64,000 bases of DNA from Streptococcus ovis DSM 16829. GTDB lineage: Bacteria > Bacillota > Bacilli > Lactobacillales > Streptococcaceae. The number at the start of each line of letters is the position of its first letter. The first letter of the stretch is position 1. The stretch is taken from NCBI RefSeq assembly GCF_000380125.1, contig NZ_KB904582.1, forward strand, positions 94,104 through 158,103, written 5' to 3'. The notes under the pieces are model-generated. The model was not told the DNA's origin. It saw nothing but the letters and a program-made list of their open reading frames with translations, and searched no databases. Position numbers and translations under genes: made by a program. Shown in pieces: positions 37,829-46,638 of the stretch.

Positions 37829-38773
37829 TTAATCACGATTTCCTTCGATATCCACTACTACATAGCGGTTTGGTTCATTGCCTTCTGAGTAGCTTGTTAA
37901 GCCATCCATCTTCGAAATGATACGGTGGATAATTTTACGCTCGCTGCTAGACATTGGATCTGTGTGATAGGCTTCTTGGTCCTCCAATACGCGCTCTGCC
38001 AATTTTTGGGCATAGCCTTGAAGAACTTCCGCACGGTGTTCTACATAGTCATTGACATTGATGGTAATGTAAAAATTACGCTCATAGCGGTTGTACAAGA
38101 AGTTTTGCGCCAAAAGTTGCAAAGCCTTCAAGACTTTTCCATGGTAACCAATCACGCGCCCTGGTTCGTTTGTATCCACTTGGATATTGACACTGCGGCG
38201 ATTGTGTGAACTTTCGATACGCGCTTCCACATCCATGTCATCTAAAATTTCTTGAACATAAGCAGACACCTCAGCGACCACTTCGTCAATATTGTAAGAC
38301 GGTTCTACTGGAATGTCCAAGTTTGAGAACTCTTCTTCTGCAGAAGTAGCTGGTGCCGTTTCTTCTTGGATAATCTCGATACGACCAGTCTCTTCTAAAA
38401 TCGTCTTGGCTTCCTTGTCGTTCTTGAGAATTTCAGCTTTAATGTCGTCATCAAGAGTTTGACCTGATTTTTCAAATTCTTTCACTGCAGCGACGACCTT
38501 CCCAAGATCAATCGTTGCTTCCGATACACTTTTGACAGGCTCGTTCAATTCATTGATTTCACTTGGAACACCACGAACAGCCTTTTGATTCGCCTTCACA
38601 ACTGTTGTCTCACTGATGACATCAATATCTACTTGAGCTGGTTGCTTGCCAAAGCCTAAGAAACCTTTCTTCTCACGTGCCAATACGGTGATGTGAGCTT
38701 TCTTACGAGGAATATTTAATTCATTCAAGCCATTCTGAATTGCTTCTTCAACTGTTGCACCTGTAAATTTCAT
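37829..38773 (-). CDS. khpB: KhpB (Jag/EloR), RNA-binding cell elongation regulator
   Basis: KhpB binds RNA with KhpA and affects side-wall elongation in streptococci. The 314-residue protein has an N-terminal Jag domain (MKFTGATVEEAIQNGLNELNIPRKKA, with KKGFLGFGKQPA), an acidic linker (about 85-170), a KH domain (VNIQVDTNEPGRVIGYHGKVLKALQLLAQ) and an R3H domain at the C-terminus (DPMSSSERKIIHRIISKMDGLTSYSEGNEPNRYVVV). The ATG at 38773 has AGGAGACTAGAT upstream; the open frame beyond it overlaps yidC. It is the last gene of rnpA-yidC-khpB. Confidence 0.94.
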   Translation of the reverse strand: MKFTGATVEEAIQNGLNELNIPRKKAHITVLAREKKGFLGFGKQPAQVDIDVISETTVVKANQKAVRGVPSEINELNEPVKSVSEATIDLGKVVAAVKEFEKSGQTLDDDIKAEILKNDKEAKTILEETGRIEIIQEETAPATSAEEEFSNLDIPVEPSYNIDEVVAEVSAYVQEILDDMDVEARIESSHNRRSVNIQVDTNEPGRVIGYHGKVLKALQLLAQNFLYNRYERNFYITINVNDYVEHRAEVLQGYAQKLAERVLEDQEAYHTDPMSSSERKIIHRIISKMDGLTSYSEGNEPNRYVVVDIEGNRD

Positions 38774-38783
38774 ATCTAGTCTC

Positions 38784-39596
38784 CTATTTTTTCTTGCGAG
38801 CTTTTTTCTGAGCTCGACGAATTTTCGCTTGACGCTCTTTTTCTGCATCTAATTTTGCCTGACGCTCGGCTATAATTTTAAAGGGATTGTTCAATAACAG
38901 GGTTTGGAAAACTTGGTAAGCATTTGACACTGCCCAGTAGAGCGCAACCCCACTCGCAGCATTAATGGCAAACCAAAAAATCATCAATGGCATGAGGTAG
39001 GTCATCGCCGTTGTCACACCATTTTTTTCAACTGCAGCCTTGCTGCTCAACCACATGCTGAGGAAGGTGAAGACAGCTGCTAGAATTGGCAAAATGAAGT
39101 ACGGATCACGCCCACCCAAGTTCAACCATAAAAATTGACCAACCTTCAAAAATTCCACGCGTGTCAAGGCTTGGAACAAGGCCATCAAAATTGGCAACTG
39201 AATCAGCATTGGAAGGAAGGATGACGACATTTTGATGTCATTTTCCTTATAAAGCGCTTGGGTTGCTTCATTCAAACGCGTACGGCTTTCCATATCCGTC
39301 CCCGCATACTTTTCTTGCAATTCACGTAATTGAGGCTGAATCTCTTGCATCTTCCGCGTTGAGGTCATTTGGATTTGGAAAAGCGGAAGTAAGAGGGTCC
39401 GAATTAACAGTGTAAACAAGATAATCCCGATCCCGATATGACCATTAATCGAGAGGAATTGGATAATCTTTGCAAACCAATAAATCAACTGCTCCCACGC
39501 CCCTGAAGACTCACTGGTAACAGGAGATGTTCCACAGGCACTGAGCACCACTAGCGACACCGCTAGCAAACTCGTCCATTTAAGTTTCTTTTTCAA
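38784..39596 (-). CDS. yidC: YidC/OxaA membrane protein insertase (lipoprotein)
   Basis: YidC inserts membrane proteins, alone or with Sec. The 270-residue product starts with a lipoprotein signal, [14 protein letters not shown], whose Cys would be lipidated. It has the YidC core with [22 protein letters not shown] (the conserved membrane Arg) and [11 protein letters not shown], and ends in a basic tail [16 protein letters not shown] that can touch the ribosome. The start overlaps rnpA by 17 nt. Streptococci have two paralogues; this rnpA-linked one is usually called YidC1. Confidence 0.94.
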   Translation of the reverse strand: MKKKLKWTSLLAVSLVVLSACGTSPVTSESSGAWEQLIYWFAKIIQFLSINGHIGIGIILFTLLIRTLLLPLFQIQMTSTRKMQEIQPQLRELQEKYAGTDMESRTRLNEATQALYKENDIKMSSSFLPMLIQLPILMALFQALTRVEFLKVGQFLWLNLGGRDPYFILPILAAVFTFLSMWLSSKAAVEKNGVTTAMTYLMPLMIFWFAINAASGVALYWAVSNAYQVFQTLLLNNPFKIIAERQAKLDAEKERQAKIRRAQKKARKKK

Positions 39597-39939
39597 GTGA
39601 TGTACCTTCCTGGTAAATTTTAGCTAGTTTCAAAACATGAAGTAGATTTTGTTTCACTTCACTATAAGAGAGCTCCTCCACTCCCTTACGCGCTATAATG
39701 ACAAAATCATCGGCGACCAATTGCGATTGGCACTCTATCAAGACATGGCGGATTTTCCGTTTGATTCTATTGCGCACCACAGCATTTCCCAACTTCTTAC
39801 TCACAGACAAGCCCACTCGAAAGTGTTTTTGTTCCTTGGGCAAACGATAAACCACAAATTTGCGGTTGGCAACGTTCTGTCCATGGGTGAAAATCTGGTC
39901 AAAATCCTGCTCACGCTTCACGCGGTAGCTTTTCTTCAA
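39580..39939 (-). CDS. rnpA: Ribonuclease P protein component
   Basis: RnpA is the protein cofactor of RNase P. The 119-residue basic protein has [19 protein letters not shown], the RNR motif [14 protein letters not shown] and [15 protein letters not shown]. Translation begins at a TTG (39937-39939) with GGAG 7 nt before it. A TATAAT box with a -35 TTGGCT 16 nt upstream precedes it. Upstream lies the divergent sortase cluster. Confidence 0.94.
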   Translation of the reverse strand: MKKSYRVKREQDFDQIFTHGQNVANRKFVVYRLPKEQKHFRVGLSVSKKLGNAVVRNRIKRKIRHVLIECQSQLVADDFVIIARKGVEELSYSEVKQNLLHVLKLAKIYQEGTSLEKET

Positions 39940-40164
39940 AATGTTACTCCATCTTTCAAAATTACTATTATTATACCATAAATTTCAAAAAAGCCAATAA
40001 ACTCATGGTTTATCAGCTTTTTAACCTTTTTTTAAAACAAAAATGAGAAATTTCCCCTACAGTTCAATCGTTTACAGAAGAATGAACCTACGATTTATTT
40101 TTCTTCCTATAATAGCTTAAAATAGTAGTAACGATTGTTACATTTTACTACGATAAGGATGTTT

Positions 40165-40992
40165 ATGAAAAAAATTCTCAACCACCTGACGACACTTGTC
40201 ATCATAGCAGGTATTTTCATTATTAGCTACCCCGTCATCAGTCAAGTCTATTATAATTATAAAAACACACAAGAAATCACAAACTTCAGCACGGGTGCCC
40301 AATCACTTTCTTCAGAAGATATTGAAAAGCGGATGGAGTTGGCAAGAGCCTATAACGCCTCCTTGCAAAACCTAGCCGTCAGCGACCCCTATTCTGAAGA
40401 TCAAAAGGCCCAAGGCCAGGCAGAATACGCACGAATGCTGGCTGTCCATGAAAAAATCGGCAGTGTCTCTGTTCCTTCCATCGATATCGAATTACCTATT
40501 TACGCAGGCACAGCAGAAGAAGTCCTCCAAAAAGGAGTGGGACATTTGGAAGGGACTAGCCTTCCGATTGGCGGAAGTAGCAGTCATACTGTCCTCACCG
40601 CTCACACAGGACTTCCGAATAATCGACTCTTCACTGACTTAGACAAAGTCAAAAAAGGAGATGTCTTCTACATTCATAACATCTCTGAAACCCTTGCTTA
40701 TCAAGTTGATTCGATTACCATTATTGAACCTCAAGACTTTTCATCATTGAGTGTTACACCTGGAGAAGACTATGCGACACTTCTCACCTGTACACCGTAC
40801 ATGATCAATTCACATCGGCTACTCGTGAGAGGGAAACGGATTCCATACAATCCTAAAAAGGCTCCTGTCGCATCACGAGTGCAAAAAATCTCGATTCCAC
40901 CACTCTACTTGGCTGTCTTCTCAATCATTTTGCTGATCCTCCTATTCCTATGGTGGGACAAACGCAAAAAACGCAAGAAGGCATCAACATAA
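40165..40992 (+). CDS. Class C sortase (first of three)
   Basis: Class C sortases polymerise pilins at the cell surface. The 275-residue protein has an N-terminal membrane segment (about residues 8-28), the lid-like segment SDPYSE, the catalytic His in LTAHTGLPN, the catalytic Cys in TLLTCTPY, the Arg in INSHRLLVRGKR and a second membrane segment at the C-terminus (LYLAVFSIILLILLFLWW). AAGGA lies 5 nt before the ATG. This looks like the S. suis srtBCD set, but no pilin gene accompanies it here. Confidence 0.9.
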   Translation: MKKILNHLTTLVIIAGIFIISYPVISQVYYNYKNTQEITNFSTGAQSLSSEDIEKRMELARAYNASLQNLAVSDPYSEDQKAQGQAEYARMLAVHEKIGSVSVPSIDIELPIYAGTAEEVLQKGVGHLEGTSLPIGGSSSHTVLTAHTGLPNNRLFTDLDKVKKGDVFYIHNISETLAYQVDSITIIEPQDFSSLSVTPGEDYATLLTCTPYMINSHRLLVRGKRIPYNPKKAPVASRVQKISIPPLYLAVFSIILLILLFLWWDKRKKRKKAST

Positions 40993-41001
40993 GGAAACAC
41001 C

Positions 41002-41850
41002 ATGAAAAATAGAAAACGTCCATCAAGAAATTGGACCAAGATTACCTATCGCCTCTTACTCGTCATCTGAGTGATTGCCATCTTATACCCCTTTTCCAGC
41101 CAACTCTATTACCAATACATCAACCAGCAAGAGGTTCAGGAATTTGACAGTCAAAAGAGTAAACTTGACACCAGTGCTGTTGATAAACGAATCGAGTTAG
41201 CTACTGCTTATAATCGGACGCTGACGCCAGCTAAATTAGGCGATCCCTTCACCGAAACCGAAAAAGAAGGGATTGCGGAATACGCGCGGATGCTCGAATT
41301 ACAAGAGCAGATTGGCTACGTAACAATCCCCAGCATCAACCAAGAACTCCCTATTCGAGCAGGGACGAGCGAGAGCGTCCTCCAAGAAGGGGCGGGACAC
41401 TTAGAAGGAACCAGTCTCCCTGTAGGCGGTGAAGGAACCCATACCGTCATCACCGCCCACCGTGGACTTCCCTCCTCCCGCCTCTTCACAGATCTTGATA
41501 AGGTCAAAAAAGGAGATATCTTTTATATCACTAATATCAAAGAAACCCTTGCTTATCAAGTGGACCAAATTTTAGTCGTTGAACCAAATGACTTTGACCC
41601 TGTCTTAGTTGTGGACGGCGAAGATTATGCCACCCTTCTGACCTGTACCCCCTATATGATCAATTCTCACCGCTTACTCGTCAGAGGGAAACGGATTCCA
41701 ATGCCAGAAAAGACATCCAAGGCCAATAAGAAGAAGGTGGACTACTTCCACGAGTATTACTGGTTTATGATAGCCATTGCTATTCTTTTACCTGTGATTC
41801 TCCTTACACTCTTTTACCGCTCTAACAAAAGAAAACATAAATCCAGATGA
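41002..41850 (+). pseudogene. Class C sortase (second), interrupted by TGA at codon 23
   Basis: The frame starts MKNRKRPSRNWTKITYRLLL and reaches TGA at 41068-41070, inside the first membrane segment, then continues open to 41850 with YPFSSQLYYQYINQQEVQEF, ITAHRGLPS, TLLTCTPY and INSHRLLVRGKR. A GTG directly after the stop could restart translation, giving 259 residues with half a membrane anchor. The rest is close to the first sortase, so this is a recent nonsense change or a sequencing error. Its end overlaps the third sortase by 4 nt. Confidence 0.85.
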
Positions 41851-42719
41851 ATAAGAAAAAAATAATCGGACTGCTCATTCTATTGATCGGTCTAGCCGTC
41901 CTAATGTTTCCCTTCCTGTCGATGATTCAAGATGATCTGAGGCAGATAGAAGCTGGTAAACACTACCAAGAAACGATCCAGAAAAACAAAAAACAACTAC
42001 AAGAAAAGCGAAAGACGCTTGAAAATACCACTACCGAAACACAGGTGGTACAAGATATCTTTAACCAAAGCCGACAAGAGGCCGAACAGCAAAAAAGTCC
42101 CTATGCCAATCTACTCGACACCGACCAAGTCAATGGTCGCATCAGCATTCCAGCACTCGGACAAAATTTCGACCTCTACTTAGACGCAACCTACGAAAAA
42201 ATCGAAAAAGGGGTTGCCACCTTAATCGGGACTGGAGCCCCCTTGGGCATCCCCGGTCAGCGTCCCATCATCGCAGGGCACCGTATCACCTATAACGACA
42301 TGTCCTTCTATTTCCTTCCTAATCTAAAACCTGGCGACAAGATTTATGTCACTTTTTTAGATCAGACGTTGGAATACGAGGTCTACGATAGTGAGGTCAT
42401 TGGAGAATACAACTCAGACAAACTCAAGCCCTTCCCGAATGAAGATATCATTACCCTCATGACCTGTGTCAACCCGCCAAATTATGACCAGCGTCTCCTT
42501 GTCAATGCCAGACGAGTCAAACACACCAAACCACTGCCACCCAAAGATGCTACATTGACACAATTCTTACAAACTCCATCTGTATCAGCACGGACAAAAG
42601 TAGAACGGCTTCTCCCATACCTCATCGTCACATTAGGCAGCATAGCCACACTCTACTTCCTACGACGCCTCGTACAAGAAATCTATCCAAAGAAAAAGAA
42701 CGTGTCGATAAAGAAATAG
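41847..42719 (+). CDS. Class C sortase (third)
   Basis: The 290-residue protein has a membrane segment (residues 6-26), a long coiled stretch rich in Lys and Glu (35-80), SPYANLL in the lid position, the catalytic His in IIAGHRITYN, the Cys in TLMTCVNPP, the Arg in QRLLVNARRV and a C-terminal membrane segment. It diverges from the first two sortases and lacks their TPYMINS loop. It overlaps the previous gene by ATGA, so the three form one operon. Confidence 0.9.
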   Translation: MNKKKIIGLLILLIGLAVLMFPFLSMIQDDLRQIEAGKHYQETIQKNKKQLQEKRKTLENTTTETQVVQDIFNQSRQEAEQQKSPYANLLDTDQVNGRISIPALGQNFDLYLDATYEKIEKGVATLIGTGAPLGIPGQRPIIAGHRITYNDMSFYFLPNLKPGDKIYVTFLDQTLEYEVYDSEVIGEYNSDKLKPFPNEDIITLMTCVNPPNYDQRLLVNARRVKHTKPLPPKDATLTQFLQTPSVSARTKVERLLPYLIVTLGSIATLYFLRRLVQEIYPKKKNVSIKK

Positions 42720-42730
42720 TCATAAATGAA

Positions 42731-42979
42731 ATGACTATCCCTGATATCTTGGGTCAACTGAGAAGTTCAATTGTCGTTACATTACTAGTAAGTGTGGAGC
42801 ATGTTTATGAAATCAAAATTAATAAACAGTACTCCAAAGAACGAATTTTATTTTTCCCATCAAATAGTGAATCTAGCATTGTACTAACTTTTTATTTTGA
42901 CAAACAAAACGAAGCAGATTGCACGAATGTACTTGCAAAAGAAACAGAGGAAATATACTCGGGCAGAACATTGACCTAG
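42731..42979 (+). CDS. Small hypothetical ORF, possibly a gene fragment
   Basis: An 82-codon frame starts 11 nt after the third sortase (MTIPDILGQLRSSIVVTLLV at the start). It has no ribosome binding site that I can see and no recognised domain. The same frame stays open after its TAG stop into a transposase-like segment, so it may be part of decayed DNA rather than a gene. Confidence 0.3.
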   Translation: MTIPDILGQLRSSIVVTLLVSVEHVYEIKINKQYSKERILFFPSNSESSIVLTFYFDKQNEADCTNVLAKETEEIYSGRTLT

Positions 42980-43111
42980 GAAATCGTCAAATATGAAAAA
43001 GCGACTGCTCAACTTTACACAGACGAATGGCTAGGTTATAATAAAGTTGCTAAGATGTGTGAACATGACTTTGTAAGTTATGTCGCTCATGAATACGCAC
43101 AAAAAGATTAA
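42980..43111 (+). pseudogene. Remnant of an IS1595-family (ISXO2-like) transposase
   Basis: The frame after the TAG at 42977-42979 encodes 43 residues with LYTDEWLGYNKVAKMCEHDF and VSYVAHEYAQ. The TDEWxGYN-x-H-x-V pattern is the second catalytic Asp block of ISXO2-like DDE transposases. The rest of the transposase, including the following NGIESFW block, is missing. Only this fragment supports a past insertion. Confidence 0.55.
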
Positions 43112-43122
43112 GGGGGAAAGCA

Positions 43123-43410
43123 ATGACAACTTGGTATGATTACATGGTAAGAGCCAGCGAACATGCTGGAAGCGATGGTGATTTATGGTTTCGTTATCTC
43201 TACAAGGTTATTCAAGATAATGAGACAAAGCTAACCACCGATGATGTTGAACAGTTATTGAAAAATCCTACCTTAACACCTTTTCAAAAGACGACCCTAC
43301 AAGATGCCCTAACAGATGGTACACATACAAGAGAGCATGTCTTACAAGCCAATCGTAAGAGCCAACCAAAAGATATTTTGAAATTGTTTAGAGAGGGAAA
43401 CTATGGATAA
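43123..43410 (+). CDS. Hypothetical 95-residue protein, partner of the broken nucleotidyltransferase
   Basis: The protein (MTTWYDYMVRASEHAGSDGD at its start) is soluble and helical with no motif that I recognise. AGGGGGAAAGCA before the ATG is a good ribosome binding site. Its end overlaps the next frame by 8 nt, so the two were a coupled pair. Pairs of a small helical protein and a DUF6036/AbiEii-like nucleotidyltransferase are known, so it may be the regulator or partner; that is an inference. Confidence 0.55.
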   Translation: MTTWYDYMVRASEHAGSDGDLWFRYLYKVIQDNETKLTTDDVEQLLKNPTLTPFQKTTLQDALTDGTHTREHVLQANRKSQPKDILKLFREGNYG

Positions 43411-43951
43411 GAAAATTTTATTCGAAGCTCTCAATACTGAACTAGCCAAAGAGAATATTGTCCTTGAAATTATTTGTGTTGGTGGTTTTGTCCTAGAGTA
43501 TTACAATCTTCGGGGAACACAAGATGTCGATGCATTTTATCAAGAAGATACTAAAATCAGAAGTATTATTGCAAAAGTTGGGGGTGATTTTGGTGCGAAT
43601 GAACCTGATGAGTTATAGCTGAACAACAATGTTACAAATATGAATAAAATACAGCCACGGTCTATCTGTTAGAAGGCATTTAACTATTCAAATCTAACGA
43701 TTCTTATACCGCCGCTATCTTATATTCTCGGAATGAAGCTAGAAAGTGGGCGAGAAAGAGATAGACAAGATGCAGGGGAAATTATTAAACTATTGAAAAT
43801 TTGGTCTATAAAAGATGTTATCGTTAAACTCAAAGAATATGGATTTCAACCTGATATTTCAATGGTTTTAGAAGTCTTTGAAATAGCCTATGGTATGGAA
43901 TGGTTAGCAGAGTATATGAGCAAACACTCAGATGAATTTAGACATTATTAA
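43403..43951 (+). pseudogene. Broken nucleotidyltransferase-like gene (DUF6036/AbiEii type)
   Basis: The first part (43403-43618) reads VLEIICVGGFVLEYYNLRGT followed by QDVDAFY, a nucleotidyltransferase-like GG...TxDVD pattern. It ends at TAG, and the frame stays readable (LNNNVTNMNKIQP) until a second stop. A frame change then leads to ILIPPLSYILGMKLESGRER and DRQDAGEIIKLL, the expected C-terminal block, ending at 43951. One nonsense codon and at least one frameshift make it inactive. A weak terminator-like repeat follows. Confidence 0.65.
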
Positions 43952-43986
43952 AAAGACGATTTCTGAAAGGAGGTCGCCTTTTTTAG

Positions 43987-44148
43987 TATATAGCTCTTCT
44001 TTTAGCAAAAATTGCTAAATACGGTGTCAATATGATATTACTATCGTTTCCATATGTTCGTGCTTTCATAACAAATTTGACAGCAATGTCTGGAATACCG
44101 TCAATCAACATACCCGTTATTTCAATAGAAGAAATTTTAGGAAATTAA
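43987..44148 (+). pseudogene. C-terminal remnant of a SecB-like chaperone
   Basis: A 53-codon open stretch without a start ends LLSFPYVRAFITNLTAMSGI, then PSINIPVISIEEILGN. The FPYxRxxI-xxLT-xxxGxPxxNxPxI pattern is the C-terminal end of the SecB fold. Firmicute SecB-like proteins are mostly the chaperones of toxin-antitoxin sets, so this is probably the tail of a lost system. The remaining spacer to 44234 shows nothing else that I can support. Confidence 0.55.
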
Positions 44149-44234
44149 TGAGATAGAAAGATTAATCATCGCTAGTCTTTTTTAACTGGTGTTCTGATTA
44201 GGAAAAGTGATTCGCTCCACTGTAGATTTAACTG

Positions 44235-44690
44235 TTACACAAATTTAAAATCAAGAAAAAGAAATGGCGCGACTACTTTCAAGGACGGATCAAGAGCCGT
44301 AATCGCAACCTCAAATCGCACTTGATCATTCCCTTTTCCTGTACAACCATGCGCAATCGTGGTTGCTCCTGTTTGGGGCGCCATTTCTACTAGTTTTTTT
44401 GAAATAAGTGGACGACTGAGAGCAGACACCAATGGGTATTTTTGTTCGTAGTAGGCGTGAGCTTGCAGGGCAGGCAGGACATACTCTTCGGCAAATTCTT
44501 CTTTCACATCTAGGACATAGGATTCGATTGCCCCAATTTTCAAGGCCTTGTCATGTATAAAATCAAGGTCCTTTCCTTCACCGACATCCATGCAAACAGC
44601 TATTACATCGTAGTCTTTTTTCAACCAAGCAATGGCCACTGAAGTATCTAATCCTCCAGAATAAGCTAAAATCAACTTCTCTTTTGTCAT
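44235..44690 (-). pseudogene. argG: Truncated argininosuccinate synthase
   Basis: The first ~142 residues match Arg[21 protein letters not shown] (ATP-binding PP-loop), [32 protein letters not shown] and [14 protein letters not shown]. After LKVVAP the sequence changes to FLFLDFKFV and stops; intact ArgG has about 400 residues and would continue VREWxW. So about 250 residues, including much of the catalytic domain, are gone, and argH is not next to it. The N-terminal part keeps a good start. The breakpoint falls at 44260, beside the decayed accessory DNA. Confidence 0.85.
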
Positions 44691-44886
44691 ATTCCGTCCC
44701 CTTATTCTCTTATTTTGTCATCCCTATTTTGAGTAGGTAAGGGGTATTGTATCGCATATTTATTCACAAGTCAATTATTTTTGTATAAATATTTCATAAA
44801 ATCGTTTTCTCTTGCCCAAAAGCAATGTTCGAAAACAAAAAAGGAGTCCCTTCCTGCTTTCGCAAGAAGAGACATCCTGTTTTTTT

Positions 44887-46341
44887 TTATAAACTATTCA
44901 ACATATTTTCAATGTGTTGGATTGATTTTTCGCGTCCAAGTAGGTAGATGGTATTTGGTAATTCTGGACCATGCATTTCACCTGATACAGCAATACGGAT
45001 TGGCATGAAGAGGTTCTTTCCTTTGATGCCTGTTTCTTTTTGGACAGCCTTGATTTGCGGGAAGATGTTTTCAGTGACAAATTCCTCGTCCGTCATGGCT
45101 TCCAATTTTGCCTTGAAGGCTGCAAGGACGGTCGGTACAGTTTCACCTGCCATCACTTCGCGCGCTTCTGCTGTCAACTCTGGGAAATCAGAGAAGAAAA
45201 GGTCTGTCAATGCTACGATCTCATCTGCTGATTTGAGCTGTGGTTGGTAAAGTTCCACCAATTTTTCAGCCTTGTCTGTCAAGCGACCTGCTTCCTCTAA
45301 GAATGGTTTGCAGAGGGCAAATACTGTCTCTAAATCAGCATGTTTTAAGTAGTCATTGCTCATCCAGTCCAACTTCTTCTGGTCAAAAGCTGCTGGTGAC
45401 TTGCTGAGACGATGCTCATCAAAGAGCTCAATCAATTGCTCACGAGAGAAGATTTCCTCTTCACCGCCTGGGTTCCAACCAAGAAGAGCAATGAAGTTGA
45501 AGACTGCTTCTGGAAGGTAGCCTTTTTTACGGTAATCTTCGATAAATTGAAGGGTGTTGGTATCACGTTTTGAAAGTTTTTTGCCCGTCTCAGAATTGAT
45601 GATGAGGGTCATATGACCAAAGGCTGGTGCCTCCCAACCAAGGGCTTCATATACCATCAATTGTTTTGGCGTATTGGCAATATGGTCATCTCCACGAATC
45701 ACGTGTGAAATTTGCATATCATGGTCATCAATGACAACGGCAAAGTTATAGGTTGGGTAGCCGTCTTTCTTCTGGATTACCCAGTCCCCACCGATGTTGC
45801 CACCTTCAAACTCGATATCCCCCTTGACCATGTCTGTCCATTTGTAGATACCAGACTCATTGACTGCCAAGCGGACTGTTGGAATGATACCTGCTGCTTC
45901 GCGCTCTGCGATGTAGGCAGTTTTTTCTTCCTCAGACATACCAAGGTATTCATTGATGTAGCGTGGTGTTTCCCCTGCTGCTTCTTGGCGTTCGCGCTCT
46001 GCAGCCAATTCTTCTTCGGTGACGTATGATTTGTAGGCTTTGCCTTCTGCTAAGAGTTGGTCGATGTATTTTTGATAAAGGTCCAAGCGCTCTGACTGAC
46101 GGTAGTTTTCGTGTGTTTCAGGACTTTCGTCCCAATCAATTCCCAGCCAGCGTAGGTTTTCAAGCTGTGAGCGTTCACCGTCTTCGACATGGCGTTTGCG
46201 GTCTGTATCTTCGATACGGATAATAAAGGTACCGCCATGGTGACGGGCATATAAGTAATTAAAGAGCGCAGTCCGCGCATTTCCAATGTGTAAGAGTCCT
46301 GTTGGACTTGGTGCGTAGCGCACACGAATCGTATTTGACAT
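44887..46341 (-). CDS. gltX: Glutamyl-tRNA synthetase
   Basis: GltX charges tRNA-Glu and, in bacteria without GlnRS, also tRNA-Gln. The 484-residue class I enzyme has [21 protein letters not shown] (HIGH motif, residues 14-17), RIEDTDRKR and the KMSKS-like KLSKRDT. The start [12 protein letters not shown] at 46341 is clear; the open frame upstream runs through a leader that has its own stop-free stretch only by chance. The spacer upstream (46342-46638) contains a GGCTAC/GTAGCC stem at 46429-46450 and the agcS terminator. Confidence 0.96.
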   Translation of the reverse strand: MSNTIRVRYAPSPTGLLHIGNARTALFNYLYARHHGGTFIIRIEDTDRKRHVEDGERSQLENLRWLGIDWDESPETHENYRQSERLDLYQKYIDQLLAEGKAYKSYVTEEELAAERERQEAAGETPRYINEYLGMSEEEKTAYIAEREAAGIIPTVRLAVNESGIYKWTDMVKGDIEFEGGNIGGDWVIQKKDGYPTYNFAVVIDDHDMQISHVIRGDDHIANTPKQLMVYEALGWEAPAFGHMTLIINSETGKKLSKRDTNTLQFIEDYRKKGYLPEAVFNFIALLGWNPGGEEEIFSREQLIELFDEHRLSKSPAAFDQKKLDWMSNDYLKHADLETVFALCKPFLEEAGRLTDKAEKLVELYQPQLKSADEIVALTDLFFSDFPELTAEAREVMAGETVPTVLAAFKAKLEAMTDEEFVTENIFPQIKAVQKETGIKGKNLFMPIRIAVSGEMHGPELPNTIYLLGREKSIQHIENMLNSL

Positions 46342-46563
46342 GAAATTTCTCCTCTTTGAAGTCATCTTTTTTATTATAACACTAATCAGGAAAAATAGTG
46401 AAAGATTTAAGTTTTTTTGCATAAAAGGTGGCTACTAAGGGCTTGTAGCCAGATTTTTTAATCTTCGACGATGGAAATGAATGAGAAATGGACGTGCATT
46501 GTCAGAACCAAAACAGTTGCTTCTCACTCTAATTTCTTCTGATAGGAAGTCATGTCGCCAGTC

Positions 46564-46604
46564 AAAAAACCAGACCTTACTTGCTGATGGCGTAAGATCT
46601 GGTT
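46564..46604 (-). terminator. Terminator of the AGCS symporter gene
   Basis: AACCAGATCTTAC/GTAAGGTCTGGTT with two G-T/mismatch positions and a TTTTTTG tail on the minus strand. Confidence 0.75.
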
Positions 46605-46638
46605 ACTTTTTATTTCATGACAAACTGCCACCTGAATG

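Noticed and set aside
44750-44815. ARG box upstream of the truncated argG
   Set aside because: TGTATAAATATTTCA is only partly palindromic; kept as a remark under argG rather than as a feature.
46429-46461. GGCTAC/GTAGCC hairpin with a plus-strand T run upstream of gltX
   Set aside because: There is no plus-strand gene for it to end, and on the minus strand its tail is short; probably part of the gltX leader or a relic.
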